Positions 35,821 through 46,178 are shown, counted from the stretch's first letter. The stretch: 64,000 bases of DNA from P52-10 sp041397365 (GCA_041397365.1 JAWKWT010000002.1:431593-495592), one strand, 5' to 3'. The notes: generated from the sequence alone by a model not told the origin. Numbers and translations: made by a program.

Positions 35821-36500
35821 AAATGTCCGCTCTGCGGCGGCTGTCCCTGCGGCAGCCCTCCCGTCAGAAGTCCGTCGGCGAGGATACGGTAGGCCACAAT
35901 TCCGATGCCCAGCGCGCGCGCCGTCGGCAGGATGTCCGCTTCGATGAAGCGGCAAGCAAGGGAGTATTCGATCTCCAGTGCGGTCACCGGATGCACGGCA
36001 TGCGCCCGGCGGAGAAGGTCGGCGCCCACTTCCGATACCCCCAGATAGCGGACCTTGCCTTCCTGGATCAGGTCTGCGACCGCGCCAATTGTCTCCTCAT
36101 ACGGAACGTCGGGATCGGCGCATGCCGGCTGATAGAGATCGATCATGTCGACGCCAAGCCGTCGCAAGGAATAAGTGGCGAAGTTCTTGACCGAGTTCGG
36201 TCGTCCGTCGAGGCCGATGATCCCCCTGGTGGGAGACGTCTGCACGCCGAACTTCACACTCAGGAACGCCCGCTCGCGTCGGCCGCGAATGGCTTTGCCG
36301 ACGTTCATTTCGCTGATGCCGCTGCCGTAGAAGTCGGCCGTATCGAGGAAGATGAAGCCGACATCCATGGCGGCCTGGATGGTCCGGACCGCCTCTCGAC
36401 CGGCCTCTTCACCCGGTTGCATGTAGCTCATGCAGCCCAGCCCCAGCGCCGAGACCTTCGGTCCGTTCCGGCCCAATCTCCTCATCGGCATGCTTGTCAT
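35821..36500 (-). pseudogene. Aldo/keto reductase, 3' end lost to IS21
   Basis: NADPH-dependent reductase of the AKR superfamily. The retained ~226 residues include RRLGRNGPKVSALGLGCM, the catalytic TADFYGSGISE (Tyr of the tetrad; Asp in LDTADFYG), LSVKFGV (Lys) and VDMIDLYQPACADP (where AKRs usually read LYQxHxxDP). The protein breaks after GHFVN; the frame then enters the IS21 end. The missing ~90 residues hold the cofactor-binding C-terminus, so the product should be inactive. Start chosen at MTSMPMRRLG (36500). Confidence 0.85.
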
Positions 36501-36637
36501 GTCGTGCTCCAGTTTGAACGAGCTCGTGTGTTGCCGGTGCTTATCATGAAACGAGGATTTTCTCCTTGAGCGAATATCCTTGATGGTGGAGTATGAGTCG
36601 CAGTAGTGGATGAGCATCAAATCTACCATGCTATATT

Positions 36638-37531
36638 CTAGGCGCTCTGTCCCATTGATCGGGCCAAACGCAAGAAGCCTTTCAGCACCGGATTCGCGTC
36701 ATCCTTTCGATAGATAGCATGCAATTTCGTCAAAGGTGTCTTTCCTTGCACGGTCAACGGACGATAGACGACACGCGGCAGCAACAGGCTCCTGATGCAT
36801 TCGGCCACCACCGTCACACCCAGACCGGCGGCGACCAAGCTAACGGCAGTTTGCATTTCGCCAGTATCCTGATCGACGCTCGGATTAAATCCGGCATTGG
36901 CGCACAGCCCGATGATCTCATCGGCAACGCTTGGCCACGAATTTCCGCGATAGAGCACGAAATTATCTGCCGACAACTTCTCCAGCGCGATAACCTTTCG
37001 GCGAGCCAGCGGATGTTTCTCGTGCAGCGCTGCAATGAAAGGTTCTTGATGAATCACTTCCGAGGTGATTTGCGCTGTGTGTACGGGCGAACGAGTGAGC
37101 CCAAGCGATATTCGGCGACCGGTAAGTGCCTGCACTTGATCTGCCTTGATCAAATGCAAGATCTCCATTCGGACCCGCGGAAATTTGCTGTGGAAGCATT
37201 CAAGAATTCCGGGCATGATCCCGAATGAAACAGATCCGGTCATCCCTAAGGTTAATCGTCCCGCCTCTCCGCGAGAAACGCCCTGCGCACGTATTACCGC
37301 GCGATCGAGTGCCGTAAATGTCTCCTTCACGTCGTTATAAAGGGCGGTGCCAGCTTCCGTAAGGCTGACGCGTTGATTGCCGCGAACAAACAGGGTCAAT
37401 CCCAGCTCTTGCTCCAGTGCCTGTATTTGCCGACTGAGCGGAGGTTGGGAGACGTTGAGCCGCGCAGCCGCCCTTACGAAATGAAGCTCTTCGGCAAGCA
37501 CCAGAAAATATCGTAACTGGTTGATCTTCAT
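36638..37531 (-). CDS. LysR-family transcriptional regulator
   Basis: A 297-residue LTTR. The N-terminal HTH is MKINQLRYFLVLAEELHF ... AARLNVSQPPLSRQIQALEQELG; the C-terminal substrate domain follows (GSVSFGIMPGILECFH, AVSLVAAGLGVTVVAEC). I chose the ATG at 37531 at the canonical N-terminus. It lies downstream of the decayed synthetase/SDR genes on the same strand and probably controlled them. It appears intact. Confidence 0.9.
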   Translation of the reverse strand: MKINQLRYFLVLAEELHFVRAAARLNVSQPPLSRQIQALEQELGLTLFVRGNQRVSLTEAGTALYNDVKETFTALDRAVIRAQGVSRGEAGRLTLGMTGSVSFGIMPGILECFHSKFPRVRMEILHLIKADQVQALTGRRISLGLTRSPVHTAQITSEVIHQEPFIAALHEKHPLARRKVIALEKLSADNFVLYRGNSWPSVADEIIGLCANAGFNPSVDQDTGEMQTAVSLVAAGLGVTVVAECIRSLLLPRVVYRPLTVQGKTPLTKLHAIYRKDDANPVLKGFLRLARSMGQSA

Positions 37532-37639
37532 GGCTACTTCTTCGTCACCCGCGGCGGCGAAGAAATTGGCACAAGCAAGCGACTTAAGCCAGATCAAGCT
37601 CGCTCGGCGACGCAACAATCACGCCACGTCTTAGCCGGC

Positions 37640-39201
37640 TTAGATCTGCCTTCCGGCAGCTTCCCAATAAGGCGCCCGCAGCAAACGCTTCAGGATCTTG
37701 CCGGAATCCTCGCGCGGCAGACCGCTCCTGATTTCGACGCAGCGCGGGAGCTTGAACCCGCTCAAACGCTCCCGGAGAAAAGCCATCACCTCGGTTGAAC
37801 CAAACGATACATCAGGATGCAATTCGACCAGCGCGAGCAGCGATTCCCCATATTCAGCATCGGGAACACCGAACACCGCGCAGTCCTTTACTCCAGGCAT
37901 GGCAGTCAGCACCGATTCAATCTCGGCCGGATACACGTTGGCTCCGCCGATGATCACCATGTCACGCTTCCTGTCACACAGGAACAGAAAGCCATCCTCA
38001 TCGTAGTATCCGATATCACCAAGAGTAATGAGCCCTTCGCGTTCGATCTCGCGCCGCTTCTGTTCCTGTCCGTGATACGTGAAATCTGGATAGTGACTCA
38101 GTCTGGCAAATATCTCGCCGGGCACGCCGGCCGGGCAATCGTTGCCATTCTCATCGAGAACACGCAAGACTGCACGGTCGAGCACGCGTCCCACTGTACC
38201 GGGGCGCCGCAGCCAGGATGCGGAATCAGAAAATGCGATCGGACCGCTTTCGGTGCCACCGTAGAATTCATTGACGACCGGCCCCAACCACTCGATCATG
38301 CGGCGCTTAATGTCCACAGGGCACGGTGCCGCTGCATGCAGCACAAAGCGTAGCGACGTCAGATCATATCTTGTTCGAACCTCCGCGGGCAACGCGAGCA
38401 ACCGCACGAACATCGTCGGGACCATGAATACGCTTTCGATCCGATGTCTCTCGATCAACGCAAGCAACTGCTCCGGCTCGAAACGGGGCATCAGGACGAG
38501 CAGATCAGCGACCAACGCAGCACTGATCGCAATGCCGTTTGGAACGCCATGATAAAGTGGACCAGGAATCAGAATACGCCCACCGGGCGCAACGCCGTAT
38601 ACGTCGCGCCTCGTTTCTTCCATAAGTGCTTTCTGCTCGGGGTGGGCGCGAAACGCCGGACCCCCTTGGGAACGCCTGTCGTTCCTGATGTGTAAAACAT
38701 GCTCTGAGCCACCGAAAACGCGTCCCCGCCGTGTTTCGGCTGGACCTGCAGCCATTCAAACCAATCCTTGGCCTGTGTCCAAAGGGCGGTTTCTTTCACG
38801 TCGATTCGATAGGCGGCCAGCAGATCCGCAGGCGTCTTGACCACGAAAATGTCAATACCGGAGAGAATCTCGGCCCCAAGGGGCACAAGCAAGTCGGCAT
38901 GGGCCACCAATGCCCGAGCGCCGGAATCCTTAAGGATATAGCCGACCTCCTGAGGCGCAGCATGCCAGTTGATCGGCACTGCATAGGCGCCAACCCTGAG
39001 CGCTGCGAGGCTCGCTTCGAGAAAGGCAATGTCATTGCGCATCAGCACAGCCACAGCGTCGCCGGGCTTAAGCCCCATACCGACAAATCCGGCGGCAGCG
39101 CAGACTCACACGACTCCGAGATCGCGGCGCGATAGAAATCGATCTGCTTGAAGAATACCCGGCTCTTCCGCAACGATGGTCATCGTGGGTTGATCGTTCA
39201 T
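37640..39201 (-). pseudogene. AMP-forming acyl-CoA synthetase, broken
   Basis: ANL-superfamily ligase that would activate a carboxylic acid with ATP and CoA. The P-loop FYTSGTTGVPKG, the YHGVPN / FYGGTESGP region, LGDIGYYDEDGFLFLCDRKRDM and GKILKR near the end are all visible. Two defects: an in-frame TGA at codon 32 (39106-39108) and a one-base loss near 38650 after KGVRRFA, which moves HPEQKALMEETRRD to another frame. A start ATG is at 39201, seven bases from the SDR stop, so the two formed an operon. Restored, the enzyme would be about 520 residues, normal for the family. Confidence 0.8.
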
Positions 39202-39207
39202 GGTGAA

Positions 39208-40055
39208 CTACACCCAACCGCGCTTCAGCCATCGCCCTCCATCGACCATAAAGTCGCAGCCAGTGACATAATCGCCACCGGGGGGAAGCAAGGAAGGCGC
39301 AGGCATTCGCGATGTCATCGACCAAGCCGAATTCGCCTAACGCCATGCGTTTCATTTCATGGTCGGCGATACCACGATCTTCATAGAGTCGCTTCCAGTC
39401 CCTCCGTGCCGGCGATCGGACCGGGTAGAACGTTGTTGACGCGAATTCCATAATCGCCCCATTCGACGGCGAGACTGCGGGTAAGCGACAGCACCCCAGC
39501 CTTCGCCGAAGCGGCATGCGCACTGCCCGGCCAACCTGATAGCGCCTGTGGCACCGTGATATTCATGATTCGCCCGCCATACGTTGAGGCCCTGAGGCCA
39601 GCCAGAGCAGCCTGGCAACAGTTGAAAGTGCCGTGAAGATCGATGTCGATTACGGTACGCCAGGCATTTTCAGATAAAGCTTCGGTCGGACAATGAAAAT
39701 TGCCGGCGGCGTTGTTGATGAGGATGTCTAAACGTCCAAAGCGCTCGACGATCCCGTTTACGGAATCGCGTATCGCCAGATGATTGCGAACGTCAATCGC
39801 GATAGCGATGAAGTTAGCTTCGGACACATCCTGGCTGAGCTGATCAATTGCCGTTGCAAGTTTCTCTTCCCGCCTGCCGATGATGACGACGGTTGCACCG
39901 AGCTCAGCATAGACGCGAGCTATGCCCAGCCCGATGCCGGAGCTTCCCCCTGTTATCAGGGCAATACGGTCGTCGAGAAGACCGTCGCGAAAAATAGACG
40001 GACGTCTCGCAGAAACGCTATTGCGGAATTTCGCAGCTTCAAGGGGCGCGGCCAT
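39208..40055 (-). pseudogene. Short-chain dehydrogenase/reductase, frameshifted
   Basis: NAD(P)-dependent oxidoreductase. TGGSSGIGLGIA (cofactor), INNAAGNF, the AASAKAGV stretch in place of the usual YxxxK (Tyr seems replaced: HAASAKAG) and VNNVLPGPIAGTEG are visible. Frame changes near 39386 (GLE|RLYEDRGIADHEM) and near 39282 in a run of six C's; after that GGDYVTGCDFMVDGGRW ends at 39208. Each is a one-base change in a short homopolymer. The start ATG is at 40055. It resembles 2,4-dienoyl-CoA reductase-type SDRs. Confidence 0.8.
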
Positions 40056-40308
40056 CAGCTTTCCTCGCAGACGTGTCAAGCGTATCCGCAGCAAACTAGG
40101 TGTCAGGCCACAAGCTCGCGAATGCTATCGCGGTATCGATCCATTCCATTTCGATATTGGCGCAGCCGATACGGCTCCCCTATAATTTCATTCGACTGGT
40201 CCATCCTGGGACTGTCTGAAGAATCTACCTAAGCAAAACAAACGACGGGCTTCCCGTAATCGATCGTTGAAACGGACCGTCCCGGCACAAATTACAAGGC
40301 AGGGTTGG

Positions 40309-41260
40309 ATGCGCGCTTTACTTGCAGTGGTAGCGGTTCTGCTGATCTCGACACCGGTCTTCAGCCAGGACTACCCGAACCGGCCGATCAGGTTTGTCAC
40401 GTTCGGCGCCGCGGGCACCGCGAGCGACGTTCTTGTCAGAGCGATTGGCAAACGGCTCTCGGAGAAGCTGGGGCAGCCGGTTATCGTGGACAACAAACCG
40501 GGCGCAGACGGGCTCATCGCGGGCGGTGACGTGGCGAAATCGGCGCCTGATGGTCACACGCTTTTCTTTGCGTCGAACAGTCCGATCGCCGCAGTCCCCG
40601 CATTGAGAAAGTCGATCCCCTACGATCCGATGAAGGATTTCACGCCGATCACCATGGTCGGTTATTATACGTTCTTCCTGTATGCGAATCCCAATGTGCC
40701 GGCTAGGACGCTTGGCGAGTTGATTGCTTACGCTAAGGCAAATCCCGGCAAGCTTTCCTATGGCAGCGGCAATACCACCGGATCCGTTGGGGCTTCCCAG
40801 ATCGCAACGATGGCGGGCATCAAAATGGTTCACGTTCCGTACAAGGGAGAACCACAGGCGATGGTCGACCTGCTCGCCGGGCGCATCGACCTGATGATCG
40901 CAACTCTGACGACCGGCTCAGCCACGTCAACTCCGGCAAGCTGCGCGCCATTAGTGACGACTCTGAAGGAAAGGTATCCGGGACTTCCGACGTTCCGACC
41001 ATCTATGAGGCAGGCCTGCCTCAATACACGATCACTTCATGGGCGGGATGTTCGGGCCGGCGAACATGCCGAAGGACGTCGTCGCCCGCCTAAATAAGGA
41101 ATTCGTCGAAATTCTAAAAGAACCGGAGATAATCGAACTGCTTGGAAAGCAAGGCTTTGTCCTCACTCCCTCTACTCCTGAAGAGTTGGGAAAATTTCTC
41201 GGAGAACAGATCGAAGCTTGGAAGGCTTCAGCACGAGCCGCCGGAATGGAACCGGAGTAA
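40309..41260 (+). pseudogene. TctC-family receptor, frameshifted
   Basis: A Bug-type periplasmic receptor divergent from the SDR operon. The signal peptide (MRALLAVVAVLLISTPVFSQ) and ligand loop (YPNRPIRFVTFGAAGTASD; NYGS-like LSYGSGNTTGS) are intact to DLMIATLTTGSAT. Then the frame is lost near 40920; HVNSGKLRAISDDSEG and VPTIYEAGLPQYTITSWAG appear in another frame, and a third frame resumes MFGPANMPKDVVARLNKEFVEIL to 41260. At least two indels make it inactive as written. Confidence 0.85.
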
Positions 41261-41333
41261 ATGATGTGAAGAAACGACCGCATCCGGCACGATGGCGGGA
41301 TGGGCTCTCTCTATCGTTCCAAACACGAAATGA

Positions 41334-41783
41334 TGAAGTGCCCCCCCAAAAAAACTAGGCCAGCCAGCGCTGGAATTTTCCGGGGTTATGGCTCATGTCG
41401 GCGGGGGCGCCGATGAGCCATTCAACAGCGTAATCGGCGCCTTGTTGCCGATTGCGCTATGTGGCCGGACCTCGTTGTAGTCTCTGCGCCAATCCTCCAT
41501 TTTCATGCGGGCGTCGTCAAGGCTCATGAACCAGTGCGTGTTCAGGCATTCGGCCCGGAGCTTCCCGTTGAACGACTCGATGAAGCTGTTGTCCGTTGGC
41601 TTGCCGGGCCGAGAGAAGTCGAGAATGACGTCGCGCTGATAGGCCCACAGATCGAGGTCGCGCGAGATAAACTCAGATCCCTGATCGACACGAATGGCCT
41701 TCGGGTATCCAACGATCTTGCAGACACGCTCGAGGGTCTGCACGACATCTTCACCGCGATAGCTGAGCCGGGCAACTTTGTTA
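41334..41783 (-). mobile_element. IS3-family (IS407-like) element, right-end fragment
   Basis: Encodes the C-terminal part of an OrfB transposase: LSYRGEDVVQTLERVCKIVGYPKAIRVDQG, SRPGKPTDNSFIESFNGKLRAECLN and RRDYNEVRPHSAIGNKAPI (cited as landmarks), ending at 41393. The terminus TGAAGTGC...AACTAGGCCAGCC lies at 41334. The 5' two thirds are missing. A second right-end copy, in the opposite orientation, is at 56886-57005. Confidence 0.8.
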
Positions 41784-41982
41784 CCGAGAGCGAGCTGCAG
41801 GCTAAGTTCCAGGATCTCGTCAGGCCGTATCTGGGCGACCGCTCATGCCGCGTAGGATGGCTTCCTGCGCATCGAGCGGGGCACTGCATGCGACTCGCTC
41901 GCCTTGACCAGACCGTGCTAACATTCAGCGCTTCGCGTGAGTACGAGCTGAGCCAGGCAACAGCCAACCAGGGAGAGAAGAA

Positions 41983-42849
41983 ATGCCAGTTGAAGGACCG
42001 AACGAGTCAATCCCGTATATGCAAAGGACACGCAACTACTACCGTGCTCTCGGCTACAACAATGATTACGTGTGGGCACATCATTCCGAGACGCCGTTCA
42101 CGCGCCCGGCAAAGCCCTTGCGCGACTTGAGAGTAGCCCTGATTTCTACGGCAGGACCCGCCGACGACTCAAATCGGGATGAACGGAACCGCAGGCAGGT
42201 ATGGTCCGGCGAGGTCGCATCCAATCCCAGAAGCTTCATAACTGACATGGCGTGGGATCGTGAATCCACCCACACTGATGATCGCGAAACCTTCCTCCCC
42301 ATCGATGCCGTCAAACGGCTGGTAGCAGAAGGCTTCGTCGGCAATCTGGCCACGCGCTTCCACGGTGCGGCCACTGATTACAGCCATCAAAAGACCAATG
42401 AAACCGATGCGCCGGAGATCCTTCGCCGCTTGCGCGACGAGAAGGTTGACGCCGCGCTACTTACAGCTCTTTGACCGGTCTGTCACCAAACCGTGAGTTT
42501 GGTCGCCCGGCATCTTGAGAAAAACGGCATTCCGACAGTTGTTATCGGTTCGGCAAAAGACATCGTCGAATACTGCGGCGTGCCACGTTTCCTGTTCACC
42601 GACTTTCCTCTTGGGAACCCTTGCGGACACCCATGGAACAGCGACATGCAAACGGAGATCGTCCGCCTCGGGCTTTCGCTTCTGCACAGTGCGGACGGCC
42701 CAAGAACGACGTTGCGTGCGCCGTATGACTGGAAAGATGATCCCGGATGGAGGGAGCGCTATAACAGGGTGCGCCCCGAGGATCGCGAAAAGCTGTTCGC
42801 CATCGGCGATGAGCGCCGGCGTCAGCGTGGTCAGGATCCCCGCTCGTAG
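41983..42849 (+). CDS. Predicted selenoprotein: glycine/betaine/sarcosine/D-proline reductase-type selenoprotein B
   Basis: A 288-residue protein if UGA at 42472-42474 (codon 164) is read as selenocysteine. The frame stays open on both sides: the N-terminal part (ESIPYMQRTRNYYRALGYNND ... LRDLRVALISTAGP, a GrdB/PrdB-like start) runs to VDAALLTAL, and after UGA it continues PVCHQTVSLVARHLEKNGIP and YCGVPRFLFTDFPLGNPCG to TAG-free sequence ending at 42849. The UGA forms U-P-V-C, the UxxC redox motif expected at this position; homologues have Sec or Cys there (family knowledge). A SECIS-like hairpin follows. GGGAG lies seven bases before the ATG. No other indel is present, unlike its neighbours. 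Function: reductive cleavage or thiol redox of an unknown small molecule. selABC are not in the window. Alternative: a nonsense pseudogene. Confidence 0.8.
42475..42510 (+). promoter_or_regulatory. SECIS-like mRNA hairpin after the UGA codon
   Basis: Arms ACCAAAC (42485-42491) and GTTTGGT (42497-42503) pair perfectly around the loop CGTGA; an outer CCGG/CCGG pair (42475-42478 with 42507-42510) can extend it. The apical loop begins 18 bases after UGA, inside the range known for bacterial SECIS elements, and has G and GU in the loop. It lies in coding sequence, as in bacterial selenoprotein mRNAs. SelB recognition is inferred. Confidence 0.65.
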
Positions 42850-43149
42850 AAACCCAATCATCCGTCGACGCCGTCGTTCGCGCGCCGACGGGTGAGCCTG
42901 CAACAAAAAACGGGTTGGTGATCGGAGCGGGCGCGCTCTGCAGGGCGTCGCTTTACTGCGATCGGTATGACTGCTTCCCACGCCTGCGGACCTCCTACAG
43001 GCGTACACAGCGAAGAAGGTTTCCACCGGACCGATGGGTTCGAGCGACATGCGACCTTCATCGGTGCGCTCGCGGAGGCATGTGTGGTCGCGATCGGATC
43101 AAGCCGATCTTCTGGAAAGGCATAGGCATCTGCCTTTATGCGGAGCGGC
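42850..43149 (+). other. No recognisable gene
   Basis: About 300 bases after the selenoprotein gene. Open frames exist but none has a convincing start, ribosome-binding site or known motif. It may contain the eroded 5' part of the DUF6920-like gene. Confidence 0.4.
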
Positions 43150-43614
43150 TGGAGTATGGCGAGTTCCGCTGGTCGAAGGTGCAGGATTGGGCGTCATTCC
43201 ACTCACGCGCGGGCCAAATGACTCCAGCGCAGCTAAAGGTGAGGCTATGCGCTATCTGGCTGAGTTGGCCTGGACGCCGGATGCTCTTTTGCACAACCGG
43301 ACACTCGAATGGGACATCGTTGACGAGCGCAGACTCGCGGTGCGTCACGGCCGAGGCGAATACCGCGCGGAAGTCGAGCTGCTGCTTGACGACCAAGACA
43401 GGATCGGAGCCATTTTTGCGTCCGATCGGCCTCGATACGAAAGCTCTCATTTCATTGAACGGCCATGGCATGGCCGATTCTTCGACTATCGACAGCACGC
43501 GGGTCGATGGTTGCTGTTTCAAGCCGAGGTGGCGTGGGAGATCGACGATTGCAAGGTGACGGTATGGCGTGGGGAGATCATCGGATGGCAGCTTGGATGG
43601 AGCTGCACAGAGCC
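43150..43614 (+). pseudogene. DUF6920-like protein fragment
   Basis: A C-terminal half: GVIPLTRG, SAAKGEAMRYLAELAWTPDALLHNRTLEWDIVDERRLAV, then RPWHGRFFDYRQHAGRWLLFQAEVAWEID and TVWRGEIIGWQLGW (landmarks only). This pattern is typical of the DUF6920 (former DUF6544) family, function unknown. The 5' end is not in frame, so it is treated as truncated. After GWQLGW the reading drifts into non-homologous sequence. Confidence 0.6.
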
Positions 43615-43893
43615 ACATTCTCCAAATGTCGGCCCCGGCGCGAACTCACCGCGGCGTGAAGCTCGGATTTGTCCACCAGACCGACAGCAGCCCAACTGCC
43701 CACACGCTAGGTCCGACACGGACATCCGGGGACGAACGCAGCGCGCGATACATCCGTCTAGGCCAGACGTCGAGATGATCATAAGTGGATAAACCGTGCG
43801 CTTGCATAGTTAGACGCACGCAAATCCAATGACGCGTCTGGAAACGTAATCGTCAATCTGCTTTTATCTCATCTCCATTCGGAGTTAACTGAA

Positions 43894-44595
43894 ATGAGAT
43901 CGAAAGGTACCGCTTCTGCTTTCCATTCTGTCGCCGATGTCATTGATCACGTCAGAAAAGTCAGCGAAGTTTCTGAAGATTTTGAGATCAATTTTTCCGC
44001 GAGTTCGTGCATCCCTCCTGGTCGTAGACGCACCGGCTTTCTCGTGGCTTCCATTAGAAGCGCTATTGATAGTTCAGAGACTAGAATCGAACTGCCGACG
44101 TGTTCAGACTTTTCAGGATCAACGATGGACAGCACAAAGTTTTTGCCATCGTGGATTGCGTATTTCCATGGTGCTGTCGCCACATCCGACGGCATAGTGC
44201 GAATTCAACCAAGCGAAGCTTGGCCGTCCGGAGCAGAGCTTCGAAATGTCCAGTTTCATGCCGTTCCGCTTGATTGCAGCGTCTCAGAGATCGAGCACTT
44301 TATAGTATTTCTGGCGATCAAATTCATCAGAGCCGAACAGTCTTGCTATCGAGAGATCGCTCCAGATCACCTTCCCGGCATGCGTCGGTTGGATTACGCT
44401 GCTATAGCGAAGGTGAAAATCGATAAGTGGAAACCCCTGCCGAACTCTGTTGAAGATGAGCTTGCACGAGTGATGAAGGGAAATCCGACCGTCGAGATGC
44501 GGAAAGAATACCGGCAATGGGCTGGAAAAAATCGTCGTAGGGCGATTGAACAGACTCTGAAAAAATCGGGGCTGAAAATGCCACGTTCGAAGTAG
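43894..44595 (+). CDS. Hypothetical protein
   Basis: A 233-residue soluble protein, unrecognised. It ends with a basic helical tail (KEYRQWAGKNRRRAIEQTLKKSGLK). Codon use is less GC-rich than in the core genes and the gene lies among IS fragments, suggesting transfer. The ATG at 43894 has GGAG 11-15 bases upstream (weak). Confidence 0.55.
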   Translation: MRSKGTASAFHSVADVIDHVRKVSEVSEDFEINFSASSCIPPGRRRTGFLVASIRSAIDSSETRIELPTCSDFSGSTMDSTKFLPSWIAYFHGAVATSDGIVRIQPSEAWPSGAELRNVQFHAVPLDCSVSEIEHFIVFLAIKFIRAEQSCYREIAPDHLPGMRRLDYAAIAKVKIDKWKPLPNSVEDELARVMKGNPTVEMRKEYRQWAGKNRRRAIEQTLKKSGLKMPRSK

Positions 44596-44685
44596 ACACA
44601 CTTTTGCCTTAATGGAACTTGGCCTTATTTCTTTGGGTTTTTCCTTTACTGCCTGTATCGCCTCCGTATCACCTCGGAGGAAGAC

Positions 44686-45348
44686 ATGCGCAAAACTCTG
44701 TCTCATCGTCCCGCATCGGAACTACGCCTTCCATTCCAGCGTCCTGAGATAGAGCAGGTTTCGGTCGATCAACTGATCCTGCCACAACATCCACTCCGAA
44801 CACACAACCGCACTCAAAATCGGAAGCTGAAGGCGATAATCTGCACGGCGGGCTTTATTGACCCAATTGTGGTCGATGAAAATCTAAAAGTTTTGGCCGG
44901 GGTGCTCCGCGTAGACGTCGCGCGCGACCTCGGCATGATGACAGTGCCGGCAATTCAGATTTCGCACCTCAGCGAAGCTGAAAAGCGCTTACGTTCTGGC
45001 TGCCAACCGTATCGCTAAAGACGCTGGTTGGGATTACGGATTGCTATCGGTCGAGCTTGGTGAGCTTTCCGTCCTGCTGCCGGAGGCGAGTATCGAGATC
45101 GAGGCGACCGGTTTCAGTATCAGCGAGTTCGATCAAATCATCTCCGATCCCAACGTTCCCACCATCGACGCAGCCGACGAACTACCTGAGCCAGGGCCTG
45201 CGGTTACAAGGCTTGGTGATGTTTGGATCTGCAACAGGAGCCGCGTGCTGTGCGCAGATGCCCTCCTCCCCAAGAGTTACGAGATCCTCATGGATGGTCA
45301 TCTCGCAACGATGACATTTTGCGATCCACCCTACAACGTTTCAATTCG
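44686..45348 (+). pseudogene. ParB-domain DNA methylase, 5' fragment
   Basis: The N-terminal ParB/Sulfiredoxin-like domain (VSVDQLILPQHPLRTHNRTQ ... DPIVVDENLKVLAG) and the linker resemble the intact gene at 52182. A two-base loss in a GCGC run near 44990 shifts AYVLAANRIAKDAGWDYGLL to another frame. The methylase part reaches CDPPYNVSI (motif IV) and then ends abruptly at about 45348, where a TctC coding fragment begins. A GGAGG ribosome-binding site precedes the ATG. Non-functional. Confidence 0.75.
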
Positions 45349-46131
45349 CAAACCCGTCGTAGTCGAGAACAAGGTGGGCGCAGGGGGGAACGATCGGCAC
45401 CGACGCAGTCGCCAAGGCCCCGGCCGACGGCTACACGCTCGGGCTCGGGACCAGCTCCCAGCTCGTCATGAATGTCGGACTGCGCAACGACCTCCCTTCG
45501 ACGTCGACAAGGACCTCGCCATGGTCGCCCTGCTGACGCGCACGCCACTGGTGGCGATCGCAAGCTCGCAGGGCCGAAGAGCATCAAGGAGCTGATCGAA
45601 ATGTCGAAGGCGAAGCCCGGCTCGATCAATTACGGCTCCGGCGGGAGCGGCTCGATCTCGCACATCGTGCGGAGGCCTTCGCCCAGCAGGCTGGCATCAA
45701 GATGACGCATATCCCCTATAAAGGGAATGCTGCCGCTCTCCCCGACGTTCTCAGCAATACGATTCAATTGCTGTTCGACGGGCTCGTCAACGGCGCCGCT
45801 CTGGGCGACAAGGTGCAGATGCTGGCACCGTCGCAGGACAAGCGCCATCCCGACCATCCGAATGTTCCGACATTCGCCGAGAGCGGACTGCCCGGCTACG
45901 AAGCCTACACCTGGAATGCCGATCTGCGCCGGCCGGCCTGCCGCCCCAGGTGCTCAAGAAACTGAACAGCGCCATCAATCAGGCACTCGCTTTGCCCGCC
46001 TTCGCCCAATTGACCACGCGTAGCGGCGGGGTCGTGCTCGGCCCATCGACGCCGACCGAAGCGGAAGCCTTCGGAGTCCGGGAGCGAAGCGCTGGGTGCC
46101 GATCATCAAGAGCATGAACATCGCGAACTAG
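45349..46131 (+). pseudogene. TctC-family receptor, 5'-truncated and frameshifted
   Basis: Starts at RKPVVVENKVGAGG, so the first ~70 residues (signal peptide and first ligand loop) are missing. Further pieces in three frames are DAVAKAPADGYTLGLGTSSQLVMN, AKPGSINYGSGGSGSISHIV, MTHIPYKGNAAALPDVLSNTIQLLFDGL and the end VPIIKSMNIAN. At least three indels. It is joined directly to the methylase fragment, which points to illegitimate recombination. Confidence 0.8.
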
Positions 46132-46178
46132 AATCAGAACTTATCAAATTTGTCGCGGGATTGCTGCCGCTCGATCCA

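Noticed and set aside
39106..39108. In-frame TGA in the acyl-CoA synthetase as a second selenocysteine codon
   Set aside because: The family is not known to use selenocysteine at this place, no hairpin with proper spacing is seen, and a frameshift later in the gene shows decay.
43034..43792. A complete 252-codon gene for the DUF6920-like protein
   Set aside because: Only about 43150-43614 matches the family; the rest of the frame, before and after, is unrelated sequence without a start signal.
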